This document shows positions 9,541-18,581 of a stretch of DNA of 64,000 nucleotides, one piece after another. Numbering within the stretch: position 1 is the first letter of the stretch; each line of letters opens with the position of its first letter. Source of the stretch: Shouchella clausii (GTDB lineage Bacteria > Bacillota > Bacilli > Bacillales > Bacillaceae_D); contig NZ_BCXJ01000003.1 of the NCBI RefSeq assembly GCF_001598215.1, forward strand, positions 124,001 to 188,000, in the 5' to 3' direction. The notes beneath the pieces are model-generated. The model saw nothing but the letters and a program-made list of their open reading frames with translations. It did no database searches and had not been told where the DNA came from. The position numbers and the translations under genes are program-made.

Positions 9541-10930
9541 GCTGTGCACCTCCTACATCAAATGGATCTGATGCTGTGACATCTTCTTTTGGTTTGGCAT
9601 GAGGTCCTTGCTTAATGACACGAATAAATAAATAAACCATTACGATCGCTAAAATCGTATAGATGACGGAAAACGAAATGAGCGAGAATAAAATTTGCCC
9701 CGTCCCCACATTTGGCGATATTCCGTCTACCGTTTGCATCAAGCCATTAACCACCCATGGTTGACGGCCGATTTCTGACATAATCCAACCAAAGGAATTT
9801 CCTGCAAACGGTAAAAATATAGCTGGAATCAGCCATTTTAAATAACGCTTGCTCGTCACAATTCTCTTGCGCCATAATAACCACAAACCTGCAGCACTCA
9901 ATAAAATCAGCAGCCCGCCTGTTCCTGCCATAATCCGGAAGCTCCAAAACACCGTCTTCACCGGCGGGATGTAGTTTCCTTCTCCATGTTTTTCGACCAT
10001 CTGTTGCTGTATCGTATTCATTCCTTCTACTTTTCCCGCAAACTCATCATAAGCAAGATAACTTAATAGATACGGCAGTTCGAGTCGATGGGTACTCATT
10101 TGATTTTTTGTATCAATATTTGCGAAGAGCGTCCATGCCGCGGGATCTCCACTATCTTCCCAAAGCCCTTCAGCAGCAGCCATTTTCATCGGCTGGGCCT
10201 CCATTAAATATTGGGCTTGTGAATGCCCCGAAAACGCCAACCCTAAACCTGCTACCATCCCAACAATCAGCGACACTGTTAAAGAACGTTTAAATATTTC
10301 CAAGTCCTTTTTCTTAAGTAAATACCAAGCACTAACACCAGCAATAAAAAAGGCACCTGTAGCAAAACTGCCAAAAATGGTGTGGGGGAAAGCCACCAAT
10401 AGCTTTGGATTTGTAATGACAGCCAAAAAGTCTGTCATCTCTGCCCGCCCATTCGCAATCGTGTAGCCAACTGGATTTTGCATGAAGGAATTGGCTGCCA
10501 AAATCCAGAATGCAGACAAAATGGTGCCAATTGAGACGAGCCAAATACAAGCTAAATGTAATTTTTTAGGTAATCGATCCCAACCGAATATCCACAATCC
10601 AATAAATGTAGACTCTAAGAAAAAGGCAAGCAATGCTTCAATGGCAAGGGGAGCGCCAAAAACATCTCCAACAAAACGGGAGTAGCTTGACCAGTTCATT
10701 CCAAATTGAAATTCTTGAATAATCCCTGTCACAACGCCAACTGCAAAGTTAATAAGAAAAAAGACACTCCAAAACTTTGTCATTTTCAAATAAACGTCTT
10801 TTTTCTTTATCACATACAATGTTTGCATAATCGCGATAATAAAAACTAACCCGATCGATAGCGGAACAAAGATAAAATGAAATAATGTTGTTGAAGCAAA
10901 TTGCAGCCTTGCGAGAATAACCTCTTCCAT
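9527..10930 (-). CDS. cydA: Cytochrome bd oxidase subunit I
   Basis: A 467-residue membrane protein that binds the heme groups and oxidises quinol. The conserved heme-ligand His lies in STTLFHFIFVPLSIG (about residue 18), a second in FPHTIFGSFATGAF, and the GRQPW motif is present (EIGRQPWVVNG). Length fits the short Q-loop type of the Bacillus group. ATG at 10930 follows AGGAGGAATCAAAA. First gene of cydABCD; a Rex-like operator lies about 60-80 bases upstream, which fits induction at low oxygen and high NADH. Confidence 0.96.
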   Translation of the reverse strand: MEEVILARLQFASTTLFHFIFVPLSIGLVFIIAIMQTLYVIKKKDVYLKMTKFWSVFFLINFAVGVVTGIIQEFQFGMNWSSYSRFVGDVFGAPLAIEALLAFFLESTFIGLWIFGWDRLPKKLHLACIWLVSIGTILSAFWILAANSFMQNPVGYTIANGRAEMTDFLAVITNPKLLVAFPHTIFGSFATGAFFIAGVSAWYLLKKKDLEIFKRSLTVSLIVGMVAGLGLAFSGHSQAQYLMEAQPMKMAAAEGLWEDSGDPAAWTLFANIDTKNQMSTHRLELPYLLSYLAYDEFAGKVEGMNTIQQQMVEKHGEGNYIPPVKTVFWSFRIMAGTGGLLILLSAAGLWLLWRKRIVTSKRYLKWLIPAIFLPFAGNSFGWIMSEIGRQPWVVNGLMQTVDGISPNVGTGQILFSLISFSVIYTILAIVMVYLFIRVIKQGPHAKPKEDVTASDPFDVGGAQHAAE

Positions 10931-10990
10931 TTTTGATTCCTCCTAAGTAAAAAAGCGAACAAACCATAGCAAAAAAATCCCCCCTACGGT

Positions 10991-11008
10991 TTGTGAAATA
11001 TTGAACAA
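10991..11008. promoter_or_regulatory. Candidate Rex operator upstream of cydA
   Basis: TTGTGAAATATTGAACAA matches the Rex pattern TTGTGAA-N4-TTCACAA with a perfect left half and 5 of 7 in the right half. Rex, the NADH sensor, is the known repressor of cydABCD in B. subtilis. A weaker TTGTGAA half-site lies near 11070. Assignment rests on pattern and position. Confidence 0.5.
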
Positions 11009-11212
11009 TACGTGGTAAACGCTGCTGTTTTCATCATTCCTCCTTCATCCATCATTCGTCCATAAGAAATTTGTGAATAAGTGAGCATATCATACTATTA
11101 TCATACTACAAAATGAACACCTAACTTGTTACAAAATCAGGAATGAAATATGATTTTTTTAGTTTTTATTACTATTTTTTATTTAGGAAAGCATGCTGCA
11201 TTTATCTGCTTA

Positions 11213-11241
11213 TTCCACTTTTTTTTCACTTATAGTAAGAT
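11213..11241 (+). promoter_or_regulatory. Candidate SigA-type promoter for hscC
   Basis: TTCCAC (11213-11218), a 17-base spacer and TAAGAT (11236-11241) lie just upstream of the GAGGAGGAG ribosome site of the Hsp70 gene. The rest of the cydA-hscC gap (11009-11212) is AT-rich and shows no gene. Confidence 0.4.
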
Positions 11242-11268
11242 AACTATGAAAGTTGAGGAGGAGTTTCC

Positions 11269-12972
11269 ATGGTGACAATCGGAATTGACTTAGGAACAAC
11301 CAATAGTTTAGTAGCCTACTGGGATAACGATCAGCCTCGCCTTATTCCTAATGTTTTAGGAGAATACCTTACTCCTTCTGTAGTAAGTGTAGATGAAAAT
11401 GGCGAGGTATTAATTGGGCAAATTGCAAAGGAACGCCTCTTAACCCACCCGCATTTAACTGCTTCGATCTTTAAGCGGTTCATGGGTACAGATAAAACGT
11501 ATACGTTAGGCGCCCACACTTTCACCCCTGAAGAGCTTTCATCGTTTATCATCCGAGTATTAAAAGCAGATGCGGAATCCTATTTCCAGAAGGAAATTAC
11601 AAATGCCGTGATCAGTGTCCCTGCTTATTTCAATGATGCCCAAAGAAAAGCAACCAAACGAGCGGCTGAACTTGCCGGGCTTACAGTGGAGCGGCTTATC
11701 AGTGAACCGACAGCTGCTGCACTTGCTTACGGACTAAACCAAGAAAAACCGGAAACGAAATTTTTGGTGTTTGATCTAGGCGGTGGAACATTTGACGTAT
11801 CCATTCTTGAATTATTCGAAGGAATTATTGAAGTCAAATCCATTGCCGGTGATAACTATCTTGGCGGCGAGGACTTTACCAATCTATTAATCACGTATTT
11901 TGTCGATACCCATCAATTAGATAAAAGCACGCTAGATGCAAAAACGATGTCGTTTCTCTATACACAAGCGGAACGATGCAAACTCGCCCTTTGCGAGTCA
12001 TCCTCCAGTTCGATGAGCGTTACTATTGATGGCAAGATATATGAAACGACGCTTCGCAAGGAAGACTTTGAAAAACTTTCGAATCAACTGCTCTTGCGGC
12101 TGCGCTACCCGATTGAACGGGCATTGCGTGACGCGGATTTATTACCAGGCGACATGGACGCAGTCATCTTAATTGGAGGCGCCACACGCATGCCGCTTAT
12201 TAAATCAGTCGTCTCCAAAATGTTTGGCCGGATGCCCTATACACATATACACCCTGATCAAACCGTTGCTTTAGGAACCGCTATTCAAGTTGCTTTAAAA
12301 GAAAGAGATAAAACGTTGGAAGAAGTGATTTTAACGGATGTATGCCCATATACCCTTGGAACACACGTCGTTGAAGACTTGGGAAATGGCAAAACAGAAA
12401 GTGGCTATTTCTTTCCGATTATTGAACGAAATACACCAATCCCGGTTAGCCGGGTAGAACAACTGTATACGGTCCAAGACAATCAAAAAGTGCTTAACGT
12501 CGAGGTTTATCAAGGGGAAAGCAGGAAAGTCGCCAATAACATCAAACTGGGAGAACTCTCTATCCAAGTGCCTCCAGCTCCCGCCGGGACACAAGCCATT
12601 GATGTTCGTTATACATACGATATCAACGGCATTCTTGAGGTTGAAGTAGTAAGTAAAGCGACTGGAGCGAAAAAAAGAGTCGTCATTGAGCAAAATGCTG
12701 GAGACCTTTCTAAGGAAGAGATTGAAGCCAGATTAAAGGAACTAAAAAATATTAAAATTCATCCGAGAGATCGGACGGAAAATAGGTTGCTGCTCGCTAA
12801 AGGAGAACGGCTTTATGAAGAAATGCTTGGAGAGGAACGAGATAAAGTAGCCTACTTTTTACGGGAATTTGAACGGGTCTTGCTGACTCAAAATGAAAAA
12901 GAAATCAAAAAAGCAGCAAAAGTATTCAATGAGCAGTTGGAAACGATTGAAAGGTGGATGTACTCTCGATGA
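11269..12972 (+). CDS. hscC: HscC-type Hsp70 chaperone
   Basis: A 567-residue Hsp70 with a full nucleotide-binding domain: phosphate 1 GIDLGTTNS, AYFNDAQRKATK, phosphate 2 FDLGGGTFDVS and adenosine motif GGATRMP. It continues into a substrate-binding domain (PIIERNTPIPVSR, YQGESRKVANN). The lid is shortened, giving about 45-70 residues less than DnaK. The internal pattern (RLIPNVLGEYLTPSVVS, EEVILTDVCPYTLG) follows E. coli HscC rather than DnaK. HscC is a specialised chaperone working with its own J-protein, and the next gene encodes one, joined by ATGA overlap. Start ATG has GAGGAGGAG upstream. Its clients are unknown. Confidence 0.85.
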   Translation: MVTIGIDLGTTNSLVAYWDNDQPRLIPNVLGEYLTPSVVSVDENGEVLIGQIAKERLLTHPHLTASIFKRFMGTDKTYTLGAHTFTPEELSSFIIRVLKADAESYFQKEITNAVISVPAYFNDAQRKATKRAAELAGLTVERLISEPTAAALAYGLNQEKPETKFLVFDLGGGTFDVSILELFEGIIEVKSIAGDNYLGGEDFTNLLITYFVDTHQLDKSTLDAKTMSFLYTQAERCKLALCESSSSSMSVTIDGKIYETTLRKEDFEKLSNQLLLRLRYPIERALRDADLLPGDMDAVILIGGATRMPLIKSVVSKMFGRMPYTHIHPDQTVALGTAIQVALKERDKTLEEVILTDVCPYTLGTHVVEDLGNGKTESGYFFPIIERNTPIPVSRVEQLYTVQDNQKVLNVEVYQGESRKVANNIKLGELSIQVPPAPAGTQAIDVRYTYDINGILEVEVVSKATGAKKRVVIEQNAGDLSKEEIEARLKELKNIKIHPRDRTENRLLLAKGERLYEEMLGEERDKVAYFLREFERVLLTQNEKEIKKAAKVFNEQLETIERWMYSR

Positions 12973-14915
12973 CCGCTTGGGAAACGTTAGAAATTGAACC
13001 AACGGATAATCTAACAGCTATTAAAAAAGCCTATGCGAAAGGGTTAAAAAAACATCACCCGGAAGAAGATCCCGAAGGCTATCAGCAGCTTAGGGAAGCC
13101 TATGATTTTGCCATGAGACAGGCTAAGCAAGGGATTGTACATACACCGATAAAGACGGCTGAACCTTTACAAGACTGGGTATTGGATGAGAAGGCAGTGA
13201 TTCCAGAACACCCAGTAGACGAATTTATCAAAAAGGTTCAGAACCTCTATGATGATTTTTTCGCACGTCTTGATATTCGCAACTGGGAAACCTTACTACA
13301 GGCAGACATTATTTGGAACGTTCAACATTCCGAGCAACTCCAAGATGAGTTAATTGATTTTTTACAGGAACATCCTTATTTACGTTCCTCCGTTTGGCAG
13401 CTTCTTGAACAAACATTCCATTGGACAGAACAAAAGGAACAATTGCAAGAACGTTATGGGGAAGAAACGACATCCTTTTTGATCGAAAATATAGCCCATT
13501 ATCAACAATTAGGCTATGATTGTTTCCAAAAAGAAGTCGATATGGATTATGAGCTCTACCTTCAATTACGGGCGGAAGCACAAGCTTATTTACGTAATGA
13601 TCAATTAGAAGCCGCCAAAGCAGCAATTGACCAAGCCTGCCAACTGTTTGCCCGTGACCCTGACTTATGGCATTTAAAAGGGGTTTACTATTTACGAAAA
13701 AACGATTACCGAGCTGCTTTGCAAATGTTCCAGGAGAAGCTGGCATTATCTCCAGGAGACCCAGATGGACTGCTTTATAGCGCTCAGCTGCATTTTCACT
13801 TCAAAGACTTTCAAAAAGTCATTGCGGACTGTGATCAACTTCTTGCCTACCACGATCATCACGTTGAGGGATTATTTTTAAAGATTAAAGGCCATTTAGA
13901 ATTAAACGATGAAGTAACAGCCCATCAGTGGATTGAGAAGGCGATTGAATTACATCCTGATCGGCCGGAATTTCTTCCCTATAGATCAAGAGTGCTCAAT
14001 GAAAAAACAAGAAATGAACAAATTGAACTCCCAGAACCAACGTCTAAAAATAAAAGACGATTGAATAATATGCTCTTTTATTTATTTATGGTTCTACGGA
14101 GAGCATGGATATACGTATTCGTTTTTCTTATTATGCTTATTCCGCCCATCCCTTTTCACTATACTGCGCTTTTTCTGATCCCAATCCTTTGGGAATTTGG
14201 GAGAGTGTTACTGGTATTCCTTAAGCCTGCAGGGATGTTCACAAAAATAAAGAAAAAACGGCAAGCTCTTTATTTCCGATGTCTTTCAGCGGCTTGCATC
14301 GAAAGTGATTTTCTTAATCATTATTTTACTGTATACGATTTTGCCTATTTTAGAGATCGCCTAATCGGAAAAAAGTTTTTGCAAAAGGTGTTAGAAAAAT
14401 GGGAGATTTCCAGTGCAGCCGAGTTAAAACAAAAGATTCAATGGTTGATGGACGTTGGGACCCGCCGGGAATTCGATCACTATCTCGATCAGCTAATGCC
14501 TTTATCAGAAGAAGCCAGGATCCGATTCGTCCAATCCTTAGCGAAGGATGATCCCGATTATCCGAAGTTCTTTATAGCGAATCGGGGAATTCATACTTTA
14601 ACAGAAGCAGGAGTTGCAGCAGTAGACTGGGCTTGGAGTATTTACCTATGTCGCGTCGGCAGACGACTAGGCTGGTTATCAAAAACAGAAGCAAATGAGA
14701 TGATGTTAAAGGCAGCCCAAGAATCGCAAAAGGTATATTTAAATTGGAATGAATATTTCACTGCCTTTCATTTGGCCAGTTATTTCAACGCCAATGATAG
14801 TGAACATGATAGATATGCGAAACATGGCCTTTCCATCATATTTACATTACTAATCAAAGGAAATTCTCCGTTATTAAAGCTCGACTGGAAGAATGACGAG
14901 CTTGTCAATAAATAA
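12969..14915 (+). CDS. Membrane-anchored J-domain/TPR protein, HscC partner (DjlB/DjlC-like)
   Basis: A 648-residue protein starting at the ATG that overlaps the hscC stop (ATGA); a GTG 15 bases earlier is less likely. Residues 1-50 form a short J-domain (WETLEIEP, IKKAYAKGLKKHHPEEDPEG), but the invariant HPD is HPE at residues 30-32. Residues about 200-340 contain tetratricopeptide-like helices (DLWHLKGVYYLRKNDYRAAL, PDGLLYSAQLHFHFKDF). Around 375-420 two hydrophobic segments anchor it in the membrane; the rest is a soluble C-terminal domain of unknown type. Gene pairing matches the E. coli HscC-DjlC system. It probably recruits HscC to the membrane or to a bound client. Confidence 0.75.
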   Translation: MTAWETLEIEPTDNLTAIKKAYAKGLKKHHPEEDPEGYQQLREAYDFAMRQAKQGIVHTPIKTAEPLQDWVLDEKAVIPEHPVDEFIKKVQNLYDDFFARLDIRNWETLLQADIIWNVQHSEQLQDELIDFLQEHPYLRSSVWQLLEQTFHWTEQKEQLQERYGEETTSFLIENIAHYQQLGYDCFQKEVDMDYELYLQLRAEAQAYLRNDQLEAAKAAIDQACQLFARDPDLWHLKGVYYLRKNDYRAALQMFQEKLALSPGDPDGLLYSAQLHFHFKDFQKVIADCDQLLAYHDHHVEGLFLKIKGHLELNDEVTAHQWIEKAIELHPDRPEFLPYRSRVLNEKTRNEQIELPEPTSKNKRRLNNMLFYLFMVLRRAWIYVFVFLIMLIPPIPFHYTALFLIPILWEFGRVLLVFLKPAGMFTKIKKKRQALYFRCLSAACIESDFLNHYFTVYDFAYFRDRLIGKKFLQKVLEKWEISSAAELKQKIQWLMDVGTRREFDHYLDQLMPLSEEARIRFVQSLAKDDPDYPKFFIANRGIHTLTEAGVAAVDWAWSIYLCRVGRRLGWLSKTEANEMMLKAAQESQKVYLNWNEYFTAFHLASYFNANDSEHDRYAKHGLSIIFTLLIKGNSPLLKLDWKNDELVNK

Positions 14916-15047
14916 AAAATAAAGAAACATGCAAGCGTCTCGCTCTTGATGTCACAGACCGTGCAAACCTCGCATGAATCGATGTTTTATTCCTATCTTC
15001 CCCGTCTATCAGTTGAGTGCAGTGATTAACTTTGTCAACACAATTAA

Positions 15048-15111
15048 GCCTGTCAACAACGTTGACAGGCTCACTCAACTATTGAAATAGTAGAAGGTGT
15101 CTCCTTCTACT
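15048..15111. terminator. Two hairpins downstream of yhfW
   Basis: GCCTGTCAAC-AAC-GTTGACAGGC (15048-15070) and AGTAGAAGG-TGTCT-CCTTCTACT (15089-15111) lie between the convergent J-protein and yhfW genes; the second overlaps the yhfW stop codon. Neither has a strong T run, so they may terminate weakly or protect the transcript end. Confidence 0.45.
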
Positions 15112-16300
15112 TCCCCGTTAATTCCGGCAAGAAACTTGTACCAAATTCTGGCGTCTGTACGCCTGTAAAATCACTCAGTGTCGCCGCAATATCCGCCATC
15201 GTGTCTCGAACACCTAAACATACTGGCCGAACATGTTTGCCATATGCCAGTATAGGGGTGTGCTCCCTCGTATGTTGGGAGTGGCCGCAAGTCGGGTCAT
15301 TTCCATGGTCGGCTGTAACGATGAGTATGTCGTGTTCTCCCAGTGTCGGCAAAAACTCAGCCAAAAAATGATCGACCGTTTCAAGCACTTCTTTATACCA
15401 AGACGGATCTTCTTTATGACCGGCCAAGTCAGTTTCTTGGACATTCACGAGGAAAACAGCATCTTCTTCCGCTTCATTATACATTTTTTTGTATATTGAA
15501 AGCAATTCAGGCGTATGGACGACAGGGTTGGCAAAGCCTTGCGCCTGAATGACATCAGCTGTTTTGCCAATTCGATAAACTGGCTTTCCTGCTTGTTCGG
15601 CCAAATAGGCAAATTGCTTTTCAAATGTAACACCATAGCCTAAATGGAGCACTTGATACCCTTCGCCGTACACCCCTGTTTTAGGCGCATTAATGCCCCA
15701 CTGGCCTGGTTTTCCTTCTTCCGCCGCTGCTACAATATCTGTTAGCGACACAGACTCATTTCCAAATACAATCACACGGCTTGTATCAACATGTTTTCTG
15801 ACTACGGCAGCCATCTTTGTTGCCGCTTCAAAGGAGATTTGGGTCAAATCAGCTGTCATATTGATGATATTGCCGAGCGCTGATTCTAAATTGTCTCCTA
15901 CGACAACAGCGCCGTCAACTAGCAAAATGGGCTTGCCTTCAATTAGTTCTTCTACCTGGTACCCATTTGCCGTTAAACCGTCGGCGATTTGCTGTCCAAC
16001 TTCTTTCATGAGGCGCTTAGCTGGTTTTCCTGGCTTCGACCCCATTAGTTCTTGGTGGCCCATAAATGTATCGGCTCCGTGATGGGCAAGTTTGCTTTTG
16101 CCATAAGCGGCAATGGCTTCGCCTTCATTTTTGACAATTTTTCCCAATCCCATTTTCATGAGCGTAGGCACCTTTAGTCCGACGGTTTCCTGTAGATGGG
16201 CGTATGTGGAGGCGTGGATGTCTTCTGGTTTGGTTTCACGGCAATCTGCCATTGCGCCAACACCAAAGCCATCCAACACGAGCAACGTTGCTTTTCCCAT
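15107..16300 (-). CDS. yhfW: YhfW: phosphopentomutase-like metalloenzyme
   Basis: A 397-residue alkaline-phosphatase-superfamily enzyme. It has LVLDGFGVGAMAD at the N-terminus, GHQELMG near residue 80, and the metal cluster TADHGNDPT with HSQHTREHTPILAYG near 340-360, as in phosphopentomutase (DeoB). Unlike DeoB it sits in a yhf cluster and matches E. coli YhfW, whose substrate is unknown. An in-frame start 72 bases upstream would read through the end of yhfX. The ATG at 16300 has GGGGG upstream and aligns with the family start. A 28-bp inverted repeat interrupts nothing but lies inside the coding region at 15473-15500. Confidence 0.85.
   Translation of the reverse strand: MGKATLLVLDGFGVGAMADCRETKPEDIHASTYAHLQETVGLKVPTLMKMGLGKIVKNEGEAIAAYGKSKLAHHGADTFMGHQELMGSKPGKPAKRLMKEVGQQIADGLTANGYQVEELIEGKPILLVDGAVVVGDNLESALGNIINMTADLTQISFEAATKMAAVVRKHVDTSRVIVFGNESVSLTDIVAAAEEGKPGQWGINAPKTGVYGEGYQVLHLGYGVTFEKQFAYLAEQAGKPVYRIGKTADVIQAQGFANPVVHTPELLSIYKKMYNEAEEDAVFLVNVQETDLAGHKEDPSWYKEVLETVDHFLAEFLPTLGEHDILIVTADHGNDPTCGHSQHTREHTPILAYGKHVRPVCLGVRDTMADIAATLSDFTGVQTPEFGTSFLPELTGK
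15473..15500. promoter_or_regulatory. 28-bp inverted repeat, copy 1 (inside yhfW)
   Basis: TTCATTATAC, an 8-base spacer and GTATATTGAA form an inverted repeat of pattern TTCANTATAC-N8-GTATANTGAA, all 18 specified positions matching. Two more copies lie upstream of yhfZ and yhfY in the same cluster, so this is a probable binding site for the cluster regulator. Confidence 0.6.
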
Positions 16301-16304
16301 ATAG

Positions 16305-17474
16305 CTACATCCCCCTTTTTTGCTGATGAACAATAACTGGCTTGCCGTTTGCCACACCTCTGACAAAGGCAACGTGGGAACGAGTCACAAATACTTGCGA
16401 TCGGTAGGCGTACACAACCGTATCACCTGTCTGCATTCCCTGTTCACGTTTTAATGCCCCATAATAATCAATATTGCCAGGTGAAACGAGATCAACTTCC
16501 GCTTTATTGAAAATCGTCCTAGGTGAATCACCGTAAAACGCATAAGCCATATTTGAGCGTGGGTAAAATCCCCCTGCAATCGTATAAGCATGAGTGTGGT
16601 CCTGGTGTGAAATTTCAGAGACGTAGACCATAGCCGGCAGCTCCGCTAAATCCTCGCGGTAGGCATGCAAAGGCGTTGTGCCAGTTAGGGCATGGCCTGG
16701 CTCTGCGTGTGTCGCGCCAAGTTGTTTAAGCATCGGGATCGTATTCACACTCGTCGCGCTTGGCGTATTGACATGCTTCACTTCCACTCCAGCTTGTTGG
16801 AGAAGACGGACGGCTTTGACAATCGTTTGCGCATTGCTTGCGTAATGGTAGCTATTGTCTCCAGGGGTATACGCTAAAACGGGAAAACTTGTCACGCCGA
16901 TTAAGCGAATTCCTGTTAGTGCCGTTAGCTCTTGGATTGCTTCCGGCAATTCTTCCAATAAAAAGCCACCATATTGGCCTGGAAAGACAAAATCTCCTTT
17001 GCTTACAACACGGATAATGACATCTTGTACCACTCCAGCTTGTACAGCTGCTTGATTTAATTGTTTAGCCCGTTCAAGTGAGAAGAGCGTGACGACTTCC
17101 GGTTTCATTTCTGTTAATACAAATGGCCATTGGTTTTTGCCAGGTTGGACCAAATGCCCTAAGTTGCCGATCGCACAGCCGCCGTCCTTTAGTTGAATCG
17201 CTTCATCGATATCGACAGCAACGGCTTTGTGAATGCCGCTCTTTTCAATGTGTTTGCCGACAAAGCCACTTCTACCGATCTGCTTCGTCATGTAATATAA
17301 CGTCATGCCATGTTCTTCCGCTGTCTTCGCAAGAATGGCGGCATTTCGTTCAAGCGCATCGAGATCGATTAAATGGGTGTTAGGCGCAAGAGCTCCGCTT
17401 TGATGAAGGCAGACGGCCGCTTCCACCAACTTCGGGTTACGCTTAGCGATCATGCTAGTAAACATCTCTTGCAT
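16305..17474 (-). CDS. yhfX: YhfX: alanine-racemase-like PLP protein
   Basis: A 389-residue protein of PLP fold-type III, the alanine racemase N-terminal barrel family. TLYYMTKQIGR near residue 60 carries the likely PLP lysine, and HAEPGHALTGTTP near 250 is typical of the YhfX group. It matches E. coli YhfX in length and neighbours. A racemase or amino-acid lyase role is possible; the substrate is unknown. The first ATG (17474) has AAAGGA only 3 bases away. The ATG at 17465 gives MFTSMIAKRNPK, which resembles the E. coli start, so the protein may be three residues shorter. It abuts yhfS without a gap. Confidence 0.85.
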   Translation of the reverse strand: MQEMFTSMIAKRNPKLVEAAVCLHQSGALAPNTHLIDLDALERNAAILAKTAEEHGMTLYYMTKQIGRSGFVGKHIEKSGIHKAVAVDIDEAIQLKDGGCAIGNLGHLVQPGKNQWPFVLTEMKPEVVTLFSLERAKQLNQAAVQAGVVQDVIIRVVSKGDFVFPGQYGGFLLEELPEAIQELTALTGIRLIGVTSFPVLAYTPGDNSYHYASNAQTIVKAVRLLQQAGVEVKHVNTPSATSVNTIPMLKQLGATHAEPGHALTGTTPLHAYREDLAELPAMVYVSEISHQDHTHAYTIAGGFYPRSNMAYAFYGDSPRTIFNKAEVDLVSPGNIDYYGALKREQGMQTGDTVVYAYRSQVFVTRSHVAFVRGVANGKPVIVHQQKRGM

Positions 17475-18581
17475 TCATCCTTTCTGTGCTTCTTTCACAG
17501 CCAAGTGTAAGATGCGCAGAACAGTGCTTGCACTTGATTTCATTGGGTTAACACGCAGGCCATGCTTTTCTAACTTTGGATCTGCTTCCCTAAAGCTGCC
17601 AGACGGACGGTACACCATTGGCGCTAATTCATACCGAGACTCCGCGCCGACTGGATAGGTGGCTGCACCAAGACGAGCCGCGCTGGCAATGACTTGGCCT
17701 GCAATCGGTTCAGCAAGCTCAATCATCACGTTTTTAGACTGGGCATTGACCATGTAAACATCTTCAACTCCAGGCAAAGCACCATTTTTAATACGTTGGT
17801 AAAGTTCTTCGACTTGTTCATTTTGCGTCGCCAACATAACTGGCGCTAGCGTCAAGCTCCGTAAAAGCTCATGAGCTTCATGGCCTTGTACTTGGCCCCC
17901 TCCTGAATAATTGCGGGCATGGAGGCGTTCAATCGCTGCTGCTTTTCCAACAATCACGCCAATCCCTTCTGGCCCAAGCAATTTAAAACCAGAAAAAGTC
18001 GAATAATCCGCGCCATATTCACAGCCGATTTTTGGCATCTTTAAAGCGCAATAGTTGTCATCGACTACGACTGGCAAATCAGGGCGTATCGTTTTCGCAG
18101 CTTCAATAACTTCTCCAAGCTGATACGTATCATGAGGAGCCTGGCGTGCATGCTGGACGTAAACGAGCTTTGCTTCTGTAGCTGCCACGGCGCTCCTAAA
18201 AGCAGAAAGATCATTGTAGTCAACCGCTTCTTGCTTCAATCCAAGCTGCCTAAATGTTTCTTTTGTCGTCATATACATGGGCGCTGTATGAACAAGGCAT
18301 GTATCGCCTGCTGCCACTAATTCTGCTAAAATGAGGCGAATCGCCCCTGTACCGCTACCACGGACAAGCGCACAAGCTTCGCTGTCAAATACTCGGGCTA
18401 ACACACGCTCTGCTTTAGCTGTTGTTTGCGGGCGCCCAAAATCAGGATGCAGCCCGACATCACCAAGTTGATAAAATTCGTTGTCGGTAAACTCTTTTGT
18501 TATTTCATCGACTATTTTAAATTGAAGAGACTGCGCTTCTTCCATTGATCGATTTTTTAGCAGTGCTTCGCTGTATTTCAT
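17475..18581 (-). CDS. yhfS: YhfS: PLP-dependent aminotransferase-fold enzyme
   Basis: A 368-residue fold-type I PLP protein. VRGSGTGAIRLILAEL near residues 75-95 is the cofactor phosphate region, VVDDNYCAL has the PLP-contacting Asp, and STFSGFKLLGPEGIG near 195 holds the Schiff-base Lys. It resembles cystathionine-lyase/aminotransferase members and matches E. coli YhfS in its cluster. Likely acts on an amino-acid-like intermediate; reaction unknown. Its ATG overlaps the php stop as ATGA, implying coupled translation. Confidence 0.85.
   Translation of the reverse strand: MKYSEALLKNRSMEEAQSLQFKIVDEITKEFTDNEFYQLGDVGLHPDFGRPQTTAKAERVLARVFDSEACALVRGSGTGAIRLILAELVAAGDTCLVHTAPMYMTTKETFRQLGLKQEAVDYNDLSAFRSAVAATEAKLVYVQHARQAPHDTYQLGEVIEAAKTIRPDLPVVVDDNYCALKMPKIGCEYGADYSTFSGFKLLGPEGIGVIVGKAAAIERLHARNYSGGGQVQGHEAHELLRSLTLAPVMLATQNEQVEELYQRIKNGALPGVEDVYMVNAQSKNVMIELAEPIAGQVIASAARLGAATYPVGAESRYELAPMVYRPSGSFREADPKLEKHGLRVNPMKSSASTVLRILHLAVKEAQKG

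Noticed and set aside
9541-9549. GTG start for cydB
   Set aside because: The GTG overlaps the GGAGG itself; ATG at 9540 is correctly spaced and matches the CydB family start.
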